From Nelumbo lutea (lineage: Eukaryota; Streptophyta; Magnoliopsida; Proteales; Nelumbonaceae): a DNA stretch of 64,000 nucleotides. Below the pieces are notes generated by a model. It did no database searches, had not been told where the DNA came from, and saw only the letters and a program-made list of their open reading frames with translations. The DNA is taken from NCBI GenBank assembly GCA_022828595.1, contig JAKGHH010000001.1, positions 119,920,999-119,984,998 of the forward strand. The letters are read 5' to 3'. The position numbers and the translations under genes were made by a program. Below, in pieces: positions 13,373-25,600 of the stretch (its first letter is position 1; each line of letters starts with the position of its first letter).

Positions 13373-13535
13373 GAGAGACCGAATCAGCCCCCACAACGTT
13401 CCATAGCATATCCCTGCGTGTATTGAGAACATCTTCTGATGATGATATTATTATTCTTGATATTATTATTGGGAGATATTTCCAATATACTACGGGAATG
13501 TTCTGTGGAAAGTTGTGGGGGGCTGATTTGAACTC
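13373..13535. repeat. Foldback A, 163 bp, flanked by a short direct repeat
   Basis: Long imperfect hairpin. The left arm begins near AATCAGCCCCCACAACGTTCC (from 13382) and the right arm ends GTTGTGGGGGGCTGATTT (13514 onward). The inner stem pairs TATTGAGAACATCTTC with GGGAGATATTTCCAATA around an ATT-repeat loop. TGTATAG flanks both sides (13366-13372 and 13536-13542); over ten bases, eight match. This suits a Mutator-type MITE. A MIRNA-like transcript cannot be excluded. Confidence 0.6.
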
Positions 13536-14069
13536 TGTATAGAAATATTAATTAATTTTGGTTTTCTCTTTGGTTCTTGTGCTTGGCTTCATCTCTGATA
13601 TTTAAGACAATATTCCAAAAAGTTTTATGGCAAAAATTCGGATTTAATTTGTTTGGTTTCATAAAAAATAAGAGAGAAATAAAATTTTGAGGGGTAGTTG
13701 TTAAAGGAATTTATAAAATTTGTTAAGAACTTTCCTCAACTTTTTATTTCTCTTCTCTTTTATATCAAACCAAATGCAGCCTCACAAGGTTTAAAGCATC
13801 GATATACCCGATATACTACAAGGGGTGTATGGATAATTTGAATCATGCACCCACCTTTTATTTTAGTTTTTTTTTTTTCAAACATAGGTCAGGGGGTATG
13901 TTTCAGGCCTGTCTACCCCTGAAATACGTCAAAAACCCGAAACACCTATATTTTGTATATTGGTGACCCATTGATACAATACATATTTTTTATAAAAAAC
14001 CTGCAGGCTAATTCATTGATTCAATCTCTGATATGATACATATTTACCAATACGAATTGATATATAACG

Positions 14070-15020
14070 GCGTTGATGCCAAAAATAAATCCCAAGTTTA
14101 AATTTGTCATTCGAATAGATTTACCAAATCTTAGATTGGTACATGCAGAATCCCATTTAAAAAGGAACTCACACAAGTGGATCCTTGATAGATCACCTGA
14201 ATTTGGAAGTCAAATTTGGCCAAATAAATCAAGAAATGCATGGATCAAACTCCTCTTTGCCAAGTGGCATTTGTCTTTAAATAGAAAGAGGGACAAATCC
14301 AACCCATTTCCAATTAACTTCTAAATATGATCATAAATTGATCACAAGAGGATTGATTAATCAGCCAAGTTTGGAAGTCAAGTATAGTCAAATAAATTAG
14401 TAGTTGCATGGGCCCAACCCCTTTTTGCCAAGTGGCATATGTCTTTAAATGGGAGGGGGCAAATCCAATTCCTTTCTTAATAAGCCTCTAAATCAGATCA
14501 CAAATTAAAATCTTGTAGGTCATCCAAATTAAATGCTTGATCCCAATCGGATCCGAATTGGGCAAACTCTTTGGCTATAAAAGGGATGGGAGGTCTTCTT
14601 GTTCGGATGGTCTTTCTCTTATTCGGCTCTCCCCTTTCAACCACTACTTCCGTTCATTTCCGACTGCTTCCATTGCTTTTGAAAAAGGAAAGGAAATAAG
14701 TTGTACTAGGATCAAGAAAAAAGAAGAAAGATTATAACTCTTCAACTGCCGATGCACCGAAATTGCTACAACTTCGTACCACATCAATCGAGGAAATTTC
14801 AATTTTTATATTCCTGTGATACAAAAGGTTTCTATCAATTCTACAAGCGAGAATATTTCTTTCAGCCATTCACGTCCTAATCATTGATTGAGAGTGAATA
14901 AATTTTCGTTCATACAAGATTGGGAGTTACTTGCTTCTCATAATTGCAAGTTCCAGTCACGATTTCGGATTTTGTCCAAGACAAGAGAATTGAAGGGTTT
15001 TCTTTGCCAAAAAAGAGTTT
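14070..15020 (+). promoter_or_regulatory. Promoter-like or solo-LTR-like stretch
   Basis: The tandem units at 14170-14505 are followed by a strong TATA box, CTATAAAAGGG, at 14575-14585 and then a pyrimidine-rich leader. No gene follows. Upstream repeats, a TATA box and a leader without a coding region are what an LTR left alone looks like. I could not define TG/CA ends or a target duplication. Confidence 0.35.
14170..14505 (+). repeat. Two diverged tandem units of about 168 bp
   Basis: TTTGGAAGTCAA (about 14204 and 14370) and TTGCCAAGTGGCAT (about 14258 and 14427) recur in the same order at about 168-bp spacing, with surrounding sequence alike. Confidence 0.6.
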
Positions 15021-15536
15021 GTATCCCACTTAAATTAAAAAAAAAAAAAAAGAATAAGTTCCTTTGAATTTATCTGCATTAATTTCTGTGCTTCAAATTT
15101 AGCATGAAATTTGTGTAAACAGAATTTTGAACCTTGATATAACCTTATTAAAGTCTTTTCATGATTAGAGACTAACCTCAGTTTTCAATTTGTTGGGGGT
15201 TTCATATAGGAGTTTATCTTTGCTCATTTCAGGAAAGCCACTTGTGATTTGTGAACACCTAACATCAGCCTTGAAAAGAACAAGAAAAACAATGCTGGGT
15301 ATCCATCATTAGAATGCTCGCCTATTTTCCTCTTCAGATAGGGACTGCCATCCATCAGCAGGGCTGATTTGCACGAATCAGATAATCTATTTTTCCGGTT
15401 CCTAGATGTGTCGATTCAACTCAATAGTCCATCCAATATTGAACTTGATTTAACACAATGCAAAGGTTGTAAGGATTTATTCAAATTTAAAAAGAAATAA
15501 AATACTGGAAACAAGTATATGGATAAAAAATACTTA

Positions 15537-15931
15537 GGGGGTGTTCTTTTTTTGGAATTTGAGAGTGGGGAAAGTTGGTCAATGGGATTTTGGTTCCCAT
15601 TGATCAAGATTTTCTTGTTCTTTTTTCAGATTTATGTGGGGACCAAGAAAAGTTTATTTGCCTGGGTATCACTTACCCGGGTAAGTGATACTCATCTCCT
15701 AGGTGAATAAATAACTTTCCCACCTAGGGGGAAATTTGTCAACACTTGAATGAGACAAAAATACCCCTTTTAATAATTGATTTTTATGAATAAAATGGTC
15801 ATTGTCTTATTTATATGAGAAATAAAAGAACATGGTAAATGCAGTTACCAGTGTAAATATTTCCTATGAAAAACTTACCCAAATAGCTGCATTTACCCGG
15901 ATAAATAACTTACGGAAAAGCGAATAAGGCC
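15537..15931 (+). mobile_element. Harbinger-type MITE family 3, copy 1 (395 bp)
   Basis: Flanked by TTA on both sides (15534-15536, 15932-15934). Ends are GGGGGTGTTC and GAATAAGGCC. A copy in opposite orientation is at 48249-48561; both carry a CACTTACCYRGGTAAGT palindrome and a GGTCAATGGGATTTTGGTTCCC block. The small TTA/TAA target duplication fits PIF/Harbinger elements. Confidence 0.65.
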
Positions 15932-15944
15932 TTAAGTTCAGTTT

Positions 15945-16030
15945 GGAAAGAGTATAAATATAAATATGTATAATGTAAAACCCTGTATTTTGTATTATTT
16001 TTCATGTATTTGCACGATGCATATTTACAC
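15945..16030. repeat. Partial copy related to the 18361 hairpin MITE
   Basis: GTTTGGAAAGAGTATAAATATAAATATGTA and the following TGTATTTTGTATTA block match the left half of the element at 18361-18469. A further diverged piece lies near 8355-8440. Confidence 0.4.
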
Positions 16031-16094
16031 TAGCTTTTTTATATGAATTCATTTTTGTTATAACATACATTTGCACCCCACTCAGCATGCCTTA

Positions 16095-16200
16095 TAGACA
16101 TCTCACATGCACATCTTAGCATACATTGAGAACATCTCTATTTACCACGGGAAAATGCTTTCAATACATGATTGAGATGTGCTGTGGGCACACTGCGCCA
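16095..16200. repeat. Foldback B (core-sharing family)
   Basis: Left arm around GCACATCTTAGCATACATTG (from 16110) pairs imperfectly with CAATACATGATTGAGATGTGC (16162 onward). The family core TTGAGAACATCTC lies at 16126-16138. No clear flanking duplication. Confidence 0.45.
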
Positions 16201-16984
16201 ATAATATTTCCTTTTAATATAGGGTGCTAAGTATGATATTTGATATATTACTGTGGCTCCACCACAATTTAATTAAGATTGAGATACAGAAATGTATGGA
16301 AGGATTTGATTTCCGGTTAATTTTAACATTTAACATAGTACTAAGTGATGACACCATGCCGTAGCAAAAGCATGACACCGTCATGCTGAAATAGCTTAAA
16401 GAATGAAAGCTTGGAAAAATAAACAATTCCCACTTGCATATATATCTTATAGCCCATGATTTGCTGTCTCCGTCATGCTGAAAACAGTGCTTTTCATTGC
16501 CGCCTCCAAGAAGAGTGGATGATATTTAAATAGAAAGAGTTATGATGGGATACGAGTCTCATCTATGAATTGGACCTTGAAACGGGGAGGGGGAGTCCGG
16601 ATTGAAAGCAGTTGATGGCTGGGCTCTTTAAATAATAAAAAAGCTCCACGTCAATCACATACAAAGTGAGGAATTGGAGTGACTGTAGAGAATATATATT
16701 TTATGGCTGACGTGGAGCGTTGTTATTGGTTAAAGAGTGTCTGACACAACCATCCATTGCCGCTAATACAGACTCGAGTCAATTCCGGGTTCGCTTTGGT
16801 AGTGGTGAGTTAAAAACGGAGAAATGGTCTTTTTACATTTTGATTTGTATGCGCGAATCGCGATCTACTCTTGCCTGCGAAACAATCCATCAATTGTTTT
16901 CACATGCCACGTGGCAGACCCACATTCCTGATGCATACACGATCCCCCACGAGCAGAAACTCACTTGTATTTCTGACCTGGGAA

Positions 16985-17160
16985 AATCCGAAAGGCCACT
17001 CAGAGTCTGGCTTCCGTCAGGGTAAAGCCCCCCGTTCCAACAACCTGCCTTACGTTGGGAATATCTCCGTATTTATGTAATTCATATGATGGAGATATTC
17101 CCAATGCAAAGTTATAAGAAGCTACTCGAACGTTTCCCTGACAGAATCCGAACTTTTCAC
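16985..17160. repeat. Foldback C (core-sharing family)
   Basis: The inner stem is strong: TTGGGAATATCTCC (about 17055-17068) pairs with GGAGATATTCCCAA (17091-17104) around a 22-base loop, and pairing extends outward with bulges, including TCAGGG near 17017 with CCCTGA near 17136. The inner hairpin is the best MIRNA-like stem in the window. Confidence 0.5.
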
Positions 17161-17620
17161 GGTGACCTTACCCAGTCGACTTCACACGCAATTCCCATCA
17201 CAACCTCTTTCTTTCCCCTAAATGACTACTATATCCCAGCTTGATATGATTTTATGTGAAGCATTGAGAATCGATGTGGTAACCCTAGGTGGGTAAGGCC
17301 ATCTTGGCTCTTCACAGAAAAGGGCAAAAAAAGAAAAGTAATAATAAAAGGCTCTCACCTCTATGTATACGGTAGAATATTTGGCACGTATAATCCGTTA
17401 TTTCACATGGATATTCTTGGGCGTGTATGATAAACTGTGTAGGCATCCTTTGGAAGAATATGCTCTTTAGGTTTTCATCTTTGGATGGTTCTTGATATCT
17501 AAGGCAGTGTTTGGTTTTATTGTTTTCTAAAAAACGTTTCATATGAAATTTTTCCTGAAAAGTGGGTAAGTGGGTGTATCCTACGCATAACAGTGCGCAT
17601 GACAGTTAGGAGCCACTTAA

Positions 17621-18032
17621 GGTGATGTTTGGCATCGATGCTGATTCTTTTTATCTATATTTTGGAAAGTTGATTTTTGATAAAATCAATATCTTTTTTT
17701 TTAAATCGATAAAAATTTTGTTATTTGGTATTATTTCTGCCATGTAAGCTGATTTTTGAGAAATCAGCTTTGAATTTATTTGGTGCTGATTCTCAAGGGG
17801 TGATTCTTTTCTTTCTTTCTTTCTTTTTTGTATTAGAGTTATTATTCAGGAACTCACCATAAGAGGTGATCCTTGAAAATTATTAATTTCAAGAATCGAT
17901 TTTTGGCCGATTTCTTAAAAATCACCAAAATCGGCCAACCAAATAAAATTTTCAACACTGGATCCTCAAACGCTGACATGTCTTTGATATGGTAGTGATT
18001 TTCAAACAATCATCATGATGCCAAATATCACC
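17621..18032. mobile_element. MITE-like element with GGTGATGTTTGGCATC ends
   Basis: The left end GGTGATGTTTGGCATC and the reverse complement of the right end GGGTGATATTTGGCATC match. The interior is AT-rich with repeated AATCGATTTTT words. No target duplication was resolved. Confidence 0.5.
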
Positions 18033-18360
18033 CAGGTCAACAAGGAAAAAACGTTTTGTCATTTTAAGAAATATCATTTTGATGTTTTCTCTATAAAAGG
18101 ATTTACGTAGGTATTTGATTACATTGTTGTTTTCTCAAAACATAGCACCATATCGGAACCACATCAAAGATTCTCAAAAATGGCAAAAAATGCATCACAA
18201 TCTGCTGTTTGGTTAGTCATTTTTCAAAAAACAATAAAAAAGTGTCGATTCTCAAAAATTGGCTACACTTTTGGAAATGTCATTTTGACGTTATTTTTTG
18301 CTTTTTCCAAACATGGTAAGGAGTGGTCATTATTTTCATTGTTTCGAACATTGTTGTTTA

Positions 18361-18469
18361 GGCTCCATTTGGAAGGAGTACAAATATAAATATGTAAAGT
18401 GCAAAACATTGTATTTTGTATATATTTACACTGTATATATTTATATTTATACTCCTTCCAAACGGAGCC
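18361..18469. mobile_element. Hairpin MITE, 109 bp, TTA target
   Basis: TTA flanks both sides (18358-18360, 18470-18472). Ends GGCTCCATTTGGAAGGAGTA and its near-complement TACTCCTTCCAAACGGAGCC form a hairpin over the whole element. This is typical of a Tourist/Harbinger-type MITE. Confidence 0.7.
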
Positions 18470-18949
18470 TTACCTGAAAAAACTATAAACCTTTGCATTA
18501 TTATTTTTGGCAGTGGAACCAACACCACCCTAACCGAAGACAAATGTTTTGCTGATAAACAACTCAACCAAAAAAAAAAAGTAATGGAAGAAATAACTAC
18601 ATAATACTGGAGTGACTTAAGAATAGTTTTCGATAAATAATAATGGTACCAAACACGGCCTAAATAAGTCTGTTATTGTCAAACGCCGAGTAGATGGATA
18701 GATTTATTATTTATTTATTTTGAAAGATAGATTTGTTATTTGTTTGATGCCAAATTCTCGTCTGGCCAAAAACTAAATAACAATAATGCCCACTTGCAAT
18801 TGGCCAATTCTCGTACCGTCCTAAACTGGAAAAAAGAAAGAAAACAATAATGTCAAAGCGGCTAACTGCCGATGACTGTTAGGGACAAGTTCGCCATTTC
18901 AAAAAAGGAGTAACTTTGTTGGGAAAAAGGAGGTACGGGAAACCTGCTA

Positions 18950-19517
18950 TTCCACACGTGTCAGTGTTCTATAAGGCAGACGGCGCGAATAGAAAAACTA
19001 CGGAAATAAAAAAACTCCTGCAGCCCCTGATTCTGCCTCGGACCAACTTCGCTTTTGTTTCCTTCCCATTTTGAGACTTGAACAGGAAAACCACTAGCAG
19101 TCTAAGGAACCGAACTGGTCTTGTTTCACAAAATAAGTGGTTTCGAGCTCCTAAAACCGCTTTTGTAGCGTCCTTTGTAAAGCTGTTGATGCGAATAAAA
19201 GGACATTTAAGACATCTCAGGCCTACGACCTCCTCTATCTCTCTCTCTCTATCTCTGGTTTCCGCCATTAAACATCGACGAGCTAAAGGTTTTCTTCGAA
19301 TCTCTTCTCTTTCTGTTCTCCGATCTCTCACTTGATCTTCGTGGTTTCAAGTATTCTTCGTATGTTTGCTGATTATCGTTCGGCTTTCTTAGTTTTCTAC
19401 CTTCTTAAGATTTTCTAGATCTTAAAACTTTGAGCTCAAGTTCACTAATTCACTCTCTGTCTCCGCAAGTTTAGGATAGAAGCCGGAGAAGAAACCCTAA
19501 CACCCGAAGTAGTAAGG
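18950..19517 (+). promoter_or_regulatory. Probable promoter and 5' leader of the MADS-box gene
   Basis: Upstream of the ATG at 19518 are a G-box CACGTG (18955-18960), a TATA-like TCTATAAGG (18969-18977) and a long pyrimidine-rich leader with a (CT)n tract at about 19230-19255. If the TATA-like box is used, the 5' UTR is about 500 bases. A leader intron ending at GCAAGTTTAG (about 19474) is possible but not shown. The G-box suggests bZIP or bHLH input; this is inference. Confidence 0.45.
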
Positions 19518-19699
19518 ATGGGTAGAGGGAAGATCGTGATCCGAAGGATCGACAATTCGACCAGCAGGCAAGTCACTTTCTCGAAGCGGAGGAACGGGTT
19601 GCTGAAGAAGGCCAGGGAACTCGCGATCCTGTGCGACGCGGAAGTAGGTTTGATGATCTTCTCCAGCACCGGAAAGCTCTATGATTTCGCAAGTACCAG
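19518..19699 (+). CDS. AGL17-like: MADS-box gene exon 1 (MADS domain)
   Basis: 182 bp, opening with [18 protein letters not shown] and ending after two bases of a codon at the donor AG|GTCGGA (19700). It encodes the complete MADS domain: the basic DNA-binding helix ([21 protein letters not shown]) and the dimerisation strands ([14 protein letters not shown]). The start is fixed by the invariant MGRGK. 182 bp is the usual exon 1 length in MIKC genes. Confidence 0.95.
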
Positions 19700-22600
19700 G
19701 TCGGATAAAATATCTTCTTACATCTCTCTCTCTCTCTCTCTCTCGGTTATCTATTACCTGAAAATCTGAGTAGCTAGAGTCTATATTCTCAATAGTAATG
19801 GCGCTGCATCTGTAGGTTGGAATCTCTATATCGAATTATCATGTCTCATATAGTTCTATTGTTCTCCACTTTGTTTTTTCCTGAAATACGAGACTGATGT
19901 TGTTCAAGGAATACGATGAGTGAGTGACTGACGATTGACTAGTGTATGACTGTGCTAATTATTGGTATGCAAGATGTTTACAGTGAGATTGATACATAAG
20001 GTATATTGCATGGAAATGACCTAACGTAGTCTTCGCTCCTTTCGGACTTTGATATGTACTTGTTTCTGTTTTTTTTTTTTGTTGTTTCATGGCTTGCACT
20101 TTGATTAATCGTCTCTATGATCACGCTGTGATTTCCTATAGAAGAATACTTCCGAAACCTTGAAGGATTCCACGGCTAGGATACAACTGTTAACGATGGC
20201 TTGAATTGTGAGCATGGTTAAGGGAATTTGCTCAACATTTTGTCAGTCTTGAGACGTTAGAGGTTTCAGACTTTTCAGTGTTAGAGTCGCAGGCTCAATC
20301 CATTGGCTAGGTTCCTTGGAAAATAATAGCGGACTTTTTGAAGATGGGATTTTTTTTTTCTTTGAGAGAAATAACAAGGTGTTATACACTTCAAAAGATG
20401 AAGTAATATCAGCCCAAACAAAAACCAAGGCAAAGAATTAGTCATATACAAAGAAGATCTATGCACACCTGATTTATCCAGAATCAGCAGTCGAGTTTAG
20501 CTCCTTAGGAATCCATTTGATTGAAACATGTAAGCAGCAATCAAGTCAGTAGCTTCGACCAAAAACCGATCCAGCCACCAAGGTCCTCCCTGGTTTACAT
20601 TCAGCCACTTAACAGTGTTGTAGGAGTCACACTCAGCTAAAAATTAAAGAAGATGGGATTAACACTAGCGCTTCAACAGCAATTGTTTAAAGAGATTATA
20701 TCTTATTATATATGTATCTAAAGAGTTGTATTTCTTCTTCTTTGGAAATTTCTTTTTCCAACGCTACTTATGAATCTCCCCCAAGTCTAGGAGGAATTCT
20801 GAGCTTAAAGTATCTTGAGCTTGTGTTTACTCCTAGGATGCTTATATGAGGCAACGAACTTTCCAATATTTGGAAAGATAAAAGCAGAAGATATTGTTGA
20901 TCTTCCAGAGGAGGAAAAAGGGGGGGGGGGGGAGAGAGAGAACCTATTAACTAGGTTTATATTTTTCCTGGTAAAAACACATATATAGGTTGATTTTCTG
21001 GATGACGAAGGGCTCTATGCACCAAGGAATAGTTTGTGATGTCTGTTCGACTCGTGTGTGTGTGTTTGTGCGCTTGTAAGTTTTAACTCCACATAGAGTT
21101 AGGAGCGAAAGTCATGACCCTTGTTTCTTGGTATGTTATTTGAGCAAACTACTCACCCAACCCTATTTCATTATTTCGTGTTGAGATACCATGAAACTTG
21201 GAAGGATGAAAATTATATGACCAAAAAAAATGAAGGATGAATATTTTAACTGGTGTTAGGATTACTGAAATTTTCACTCCAAGTAAAATTAAATAATAAA
21301 AATATTGTTTTTAATTGTAAGAGAGGAGTGTCATCATGTCAGAAGTGTTTATATGCATACATACAGATGCAGATATGTATACTATACACTCTCTCAGTCA
21401 GAGGAACCGTTGCAATTCCAGCAGGAAACTTGGGCAAAGTTCAGTGTCAACCATTTTTTTTCTGGTAGTGCCTACCATGCCGATCCCTAAAAATTGAACA
21501 ATTAACACATAATTTGAAAAATTGAGGCATAGATAATGGTTTCTGCGGCTCCATGAAGTGTATTGGACACAACCTATCGGTTTGGATCCACAATTCATAT
21601 TTGGAACCAACTCTTATTTCAACATTGGGAAGAGTTTTCTTTTTTTTCCTCCTGTGGGATGACACCATGTTCTCCGAAAACTCAATGATTTTCTTCTTGG
21701 TAAAATGCCATACAGTTTTTACTTTTGTCCTTAAATAGTAATTGTAAATAAAGGGATCTCGCGAGTTCTATCTAGGTTAGATGAAGAAATTATAAGCACT
21801 TAGGCTATGTTTGATTTGAAGGAAGAAGTAGGGAAAGGAAGGGAAATGTAAGGAGACCTATACAAGGTTTGTAAAGGTTTCCCTGCCTTTCCCTTCATAG
21901 CCGCAACCCTTAACACTCGCCCCTAGCCGCCGACTGGTTGTCTGCTAGACTTTTCCATCTATCTAAACAACAGAAGTGCTGATTGGGGCGGATCAAACAC
22001 AAGCTATGATGCTTGCATCTACCCTAGGTTAATTTTTACTTTAACATGGTAGAATTTTAGTCTGGACAAACAACCTGCACCCTTGACAGAGTACATGATT
22101 CTACTTTTATGTTTGTGCCCCTTACTTTGCGGGTGATGGTTGTGCACCTTATCATGTTGCTGCTACAACTATTAATGTTGGTTGGAATTGATGCCTTCCT
22201 TTGATTTGTAATGGCTTTGAAAGCGAAGTAGATGCTAAATACTGTGAAGTCTATGACTCCATATGTTGAAATGCAATCACTTGGTGGTTAAATCCATTAT
22301 ATTTCTTTATTGAGAAAGGAAGTAGGGCAGCTGCTCCTTTGGTCCTGAAGCAGATCATAGTAATTCCAGACCGCCTGATGCATTAGGTAATATGTCATCG
22401 CTTAGAGCATGTTCTTAAGATTAATAGTCATTTTCCGTGTTTATAGTATAGAACCAATCATTATATTCTTTACTTTATCATAGTACTGTTTTAAATTGTT
22501 GTAATATAAAGGTAACTTTTTTAATCAACGCAAGACAAGCTATGACCGTATAATTAAAGATGAATGTTAAACTTCTGATTTAATAATAACATTCAATTTG

Positions 22601-25600
22601 AGTATTCTTTGCGATTAAATGTTAAATTTTTTATCTGACCATTATATTAAAGCCAAAACTACTAACTTAGCTATCTAAAAATTACTGATTAATGTTAAAG
22701 ACACAATGAAAAAGATTAATAATAAATGCAGAACATGCAAGCTCAAAAACATATATTCAACACTGACAACAATGCTGAAGCCCAAACCAGAGATTAATTA
22801 ATATAACAAAGAGAGGACCACAAAATCCAAATAATGGTTGGATTGTTTTTTACCATTTGCTATATATATCTGTGTGTGTGTAACCACCTGACCCATCATA
22901 TAATCTCATCCAAGTTACAATTTATGTTGATGGTTTTGGGCCTGACCCAACACCAAACATCAGACAAGGACACATCAAAATAATTCAGAAGAGGACTATT
23001 TAAGCCCAACCTATCCAGCACTGAAATGCTTCTGAGCTCTCTTGGCAGTCTTATGTTCAGACTAAATATCAAAGACCTGTCTATCATCTTTAATTTTGCA
23101 AGTCCGCAAGAAAGTTTGGTTTCCCTTTCTGAAGTAATATCATATAGTGTTTCTTATTATCAATAATCTCAAAATGGATCTGCACCTTTTCTGGATCAAC
23201 CATGGAAGTTCCTTTCCTCTTTTTAAGACATTCACTATGAGCTAAGAGTTGCTCTTAATAATCAGATGCCCAACTTGCAATATCAGACTACTATTATTTT
23301 GGGGAAATTATTCTCGTGGGGGCCCATTTAAATGTGTCCTCATAATATTTTTGAAACATCTATGTTTTAAAGCTAAAGGAAAATTTCCCTTATTTTACCT
23401 CAAGCTTTTTGCAACATTACTATAAAATTTTCTACATAAGATTTTTCATATTAAAATCATTAATGATATTTGTTACGTATTTTAAAATAAAGTCCATGAA
23501 CAGTTTATCTTTCGAATGCATATAATAAATCTAAACAAAACCAATAACTCAAACAGTAAAAAAAACCTCTAACAAATTACATCAACATTTTACAGATTTT
23601 AATAATTAATTAATAATTTCTTGTAATTTTTGAAGTTTAAAGATATTCAATACGTGGTAATTTATATAGATACAATTTAATAAATCAATGCAAATAGGTA
23701 CGCATATAATGAATAGAAGGTTCACAAGTTGTTCAGATTTCTTTTTTGTAATTTTGAATATTTAAACACTATTCACATGTTCAAAAAAACATCAATTGAA
23801 TTTAAAAAAAATATAAGAAATAAATGCAAATTATAACTATTGAATGGAGTAAGAGAAACTCTTCCTAAAATATTCTCCAATTGCTATAAAATAACCAAAT
23901 TGAAAAAAAAAAGAAAAATTTGGATGACTATTGTAATATGAGGTATACTTATGAAACAAAAAATTGGATGGCCAAGGCATGGTATGTTCTCATAATGGAT
24001 AAGAATGATAAAAGATAGTATAGTATTGATGAATAGGTGTCTAGACCAGTAAAGGTGAAATTAAAAATAAATCTGTTTGAAGGTGGTTAAGGGGTTCAAT
24101 ACCACCACTGATTGATAATATGATAGTCAATGGAATGCTCTAATAATGTGCGACTGATGATTACACCATTTTTTTAAGCTGAAGGCATTAGATGAAAAGA
24201 TAACCCACTTAGACTTTACCAACTTAGTGAGAGACGCCAAATGGTTGGGATTAGGATTTATTGATCTCATGAGAACCTATAAACCTTCAGTATTAATGAT
24301 TACACAAATTGGTTATCCCATCTTTTGCACAAAATTAAGGTGCATAACACAATCATCTTGTATAGACAACTTTTGAACTATATCATATGATTGATTCTTC
24401 TCTTCAACGTTACTTATTGACTGTCAAACCTACTTGCTTACCATAAGGATTCAGCCATGCCATTTACCTAAATATGTGACTCGTAAGAAAGACCAACATG
24501 CTTAAATGTTCATTTCATGGGGCATGTCTTGAATATTCCTTGGATTATCAAGGGATTTACTGCAGCTCCTTTCAATCTCATTGAGTGATTAAAGTAAGGC
24601 CTGTATGCTTGATTAAGCATAAATTAAAATGAAAAAAAAAGTTAAAAAAGCACCATTTTGGTTTCCTTAATACACTTTTGAAACATTATTTATTTATTTT
24701 TTGTTATAAAATCCCTCAGCTTAAGTATCTTCTATTAAATCCATCATTCATAACATCATTAAAGAAAAAAAAATCAAATGTTCAATTTTTTATGTTATTA
24801 TATCTTTTGGACTAGTATGTTAAAAGGTATTCATTCCAATTGATAGACTAAACTGATCTATTTCAAAGTATCCAATATAGAGTTTTAGATTATTTGTATG
24901 ACCTGTCATAATCAAAAGTCTTGTTCAAGTATCTAAAAATGTTTCATATGTTTAAACTTTTGTTTTAGTTTGTCAATATTTAAATATACTTGATTTTAAC
25001 CTCTCTCTCTCAAAAAAAAAATAAAATAAAGAGAGAAGAACTTCTTTGGGTATTTAAAATACTTGAACAATAGATCTATTCACTTTTATATGATTTATGC
25101 AAAAATTTAAGTTATTAATAATTATTAAAATGTTATACATATTTACTTTTTCTTTAATGTTAGTAGGTTAACTGTTACATTTGAACATATAACATATGAG
25201 TATGGAAATAGCAATTTTGCATAATGTCAACTAAACACAGTATATAAGATTCATATTATATATAAAGGTAGGATATGATTCCTTAACTTGATCCATGACT
25301 CCTCACTTCACTTCTAGGTCATATAAATCTAGATGAGCTACTAAGCCAGCAAGCAATGCTTTAAGAGCATACCAGTTTTTTCTTTTTTTCTTTTTTTCTT
25401 CTTCAGAATAATCTATCCCATTGCCTCATCATGATCTTTGGTTGTCTTGTTGCAATATTACCAGAAAGAGAAAGCAGTTACCTTACCCAACAACCAAATC
25501 ATACCAATATCCTAAGGTTATGTTTGGTTTGAAGGAAAATGTAGGGAAAGGAAGGGAAAGGTGGAAAAACCTATACAAGATATGTAAAGGTTTCCCCACC

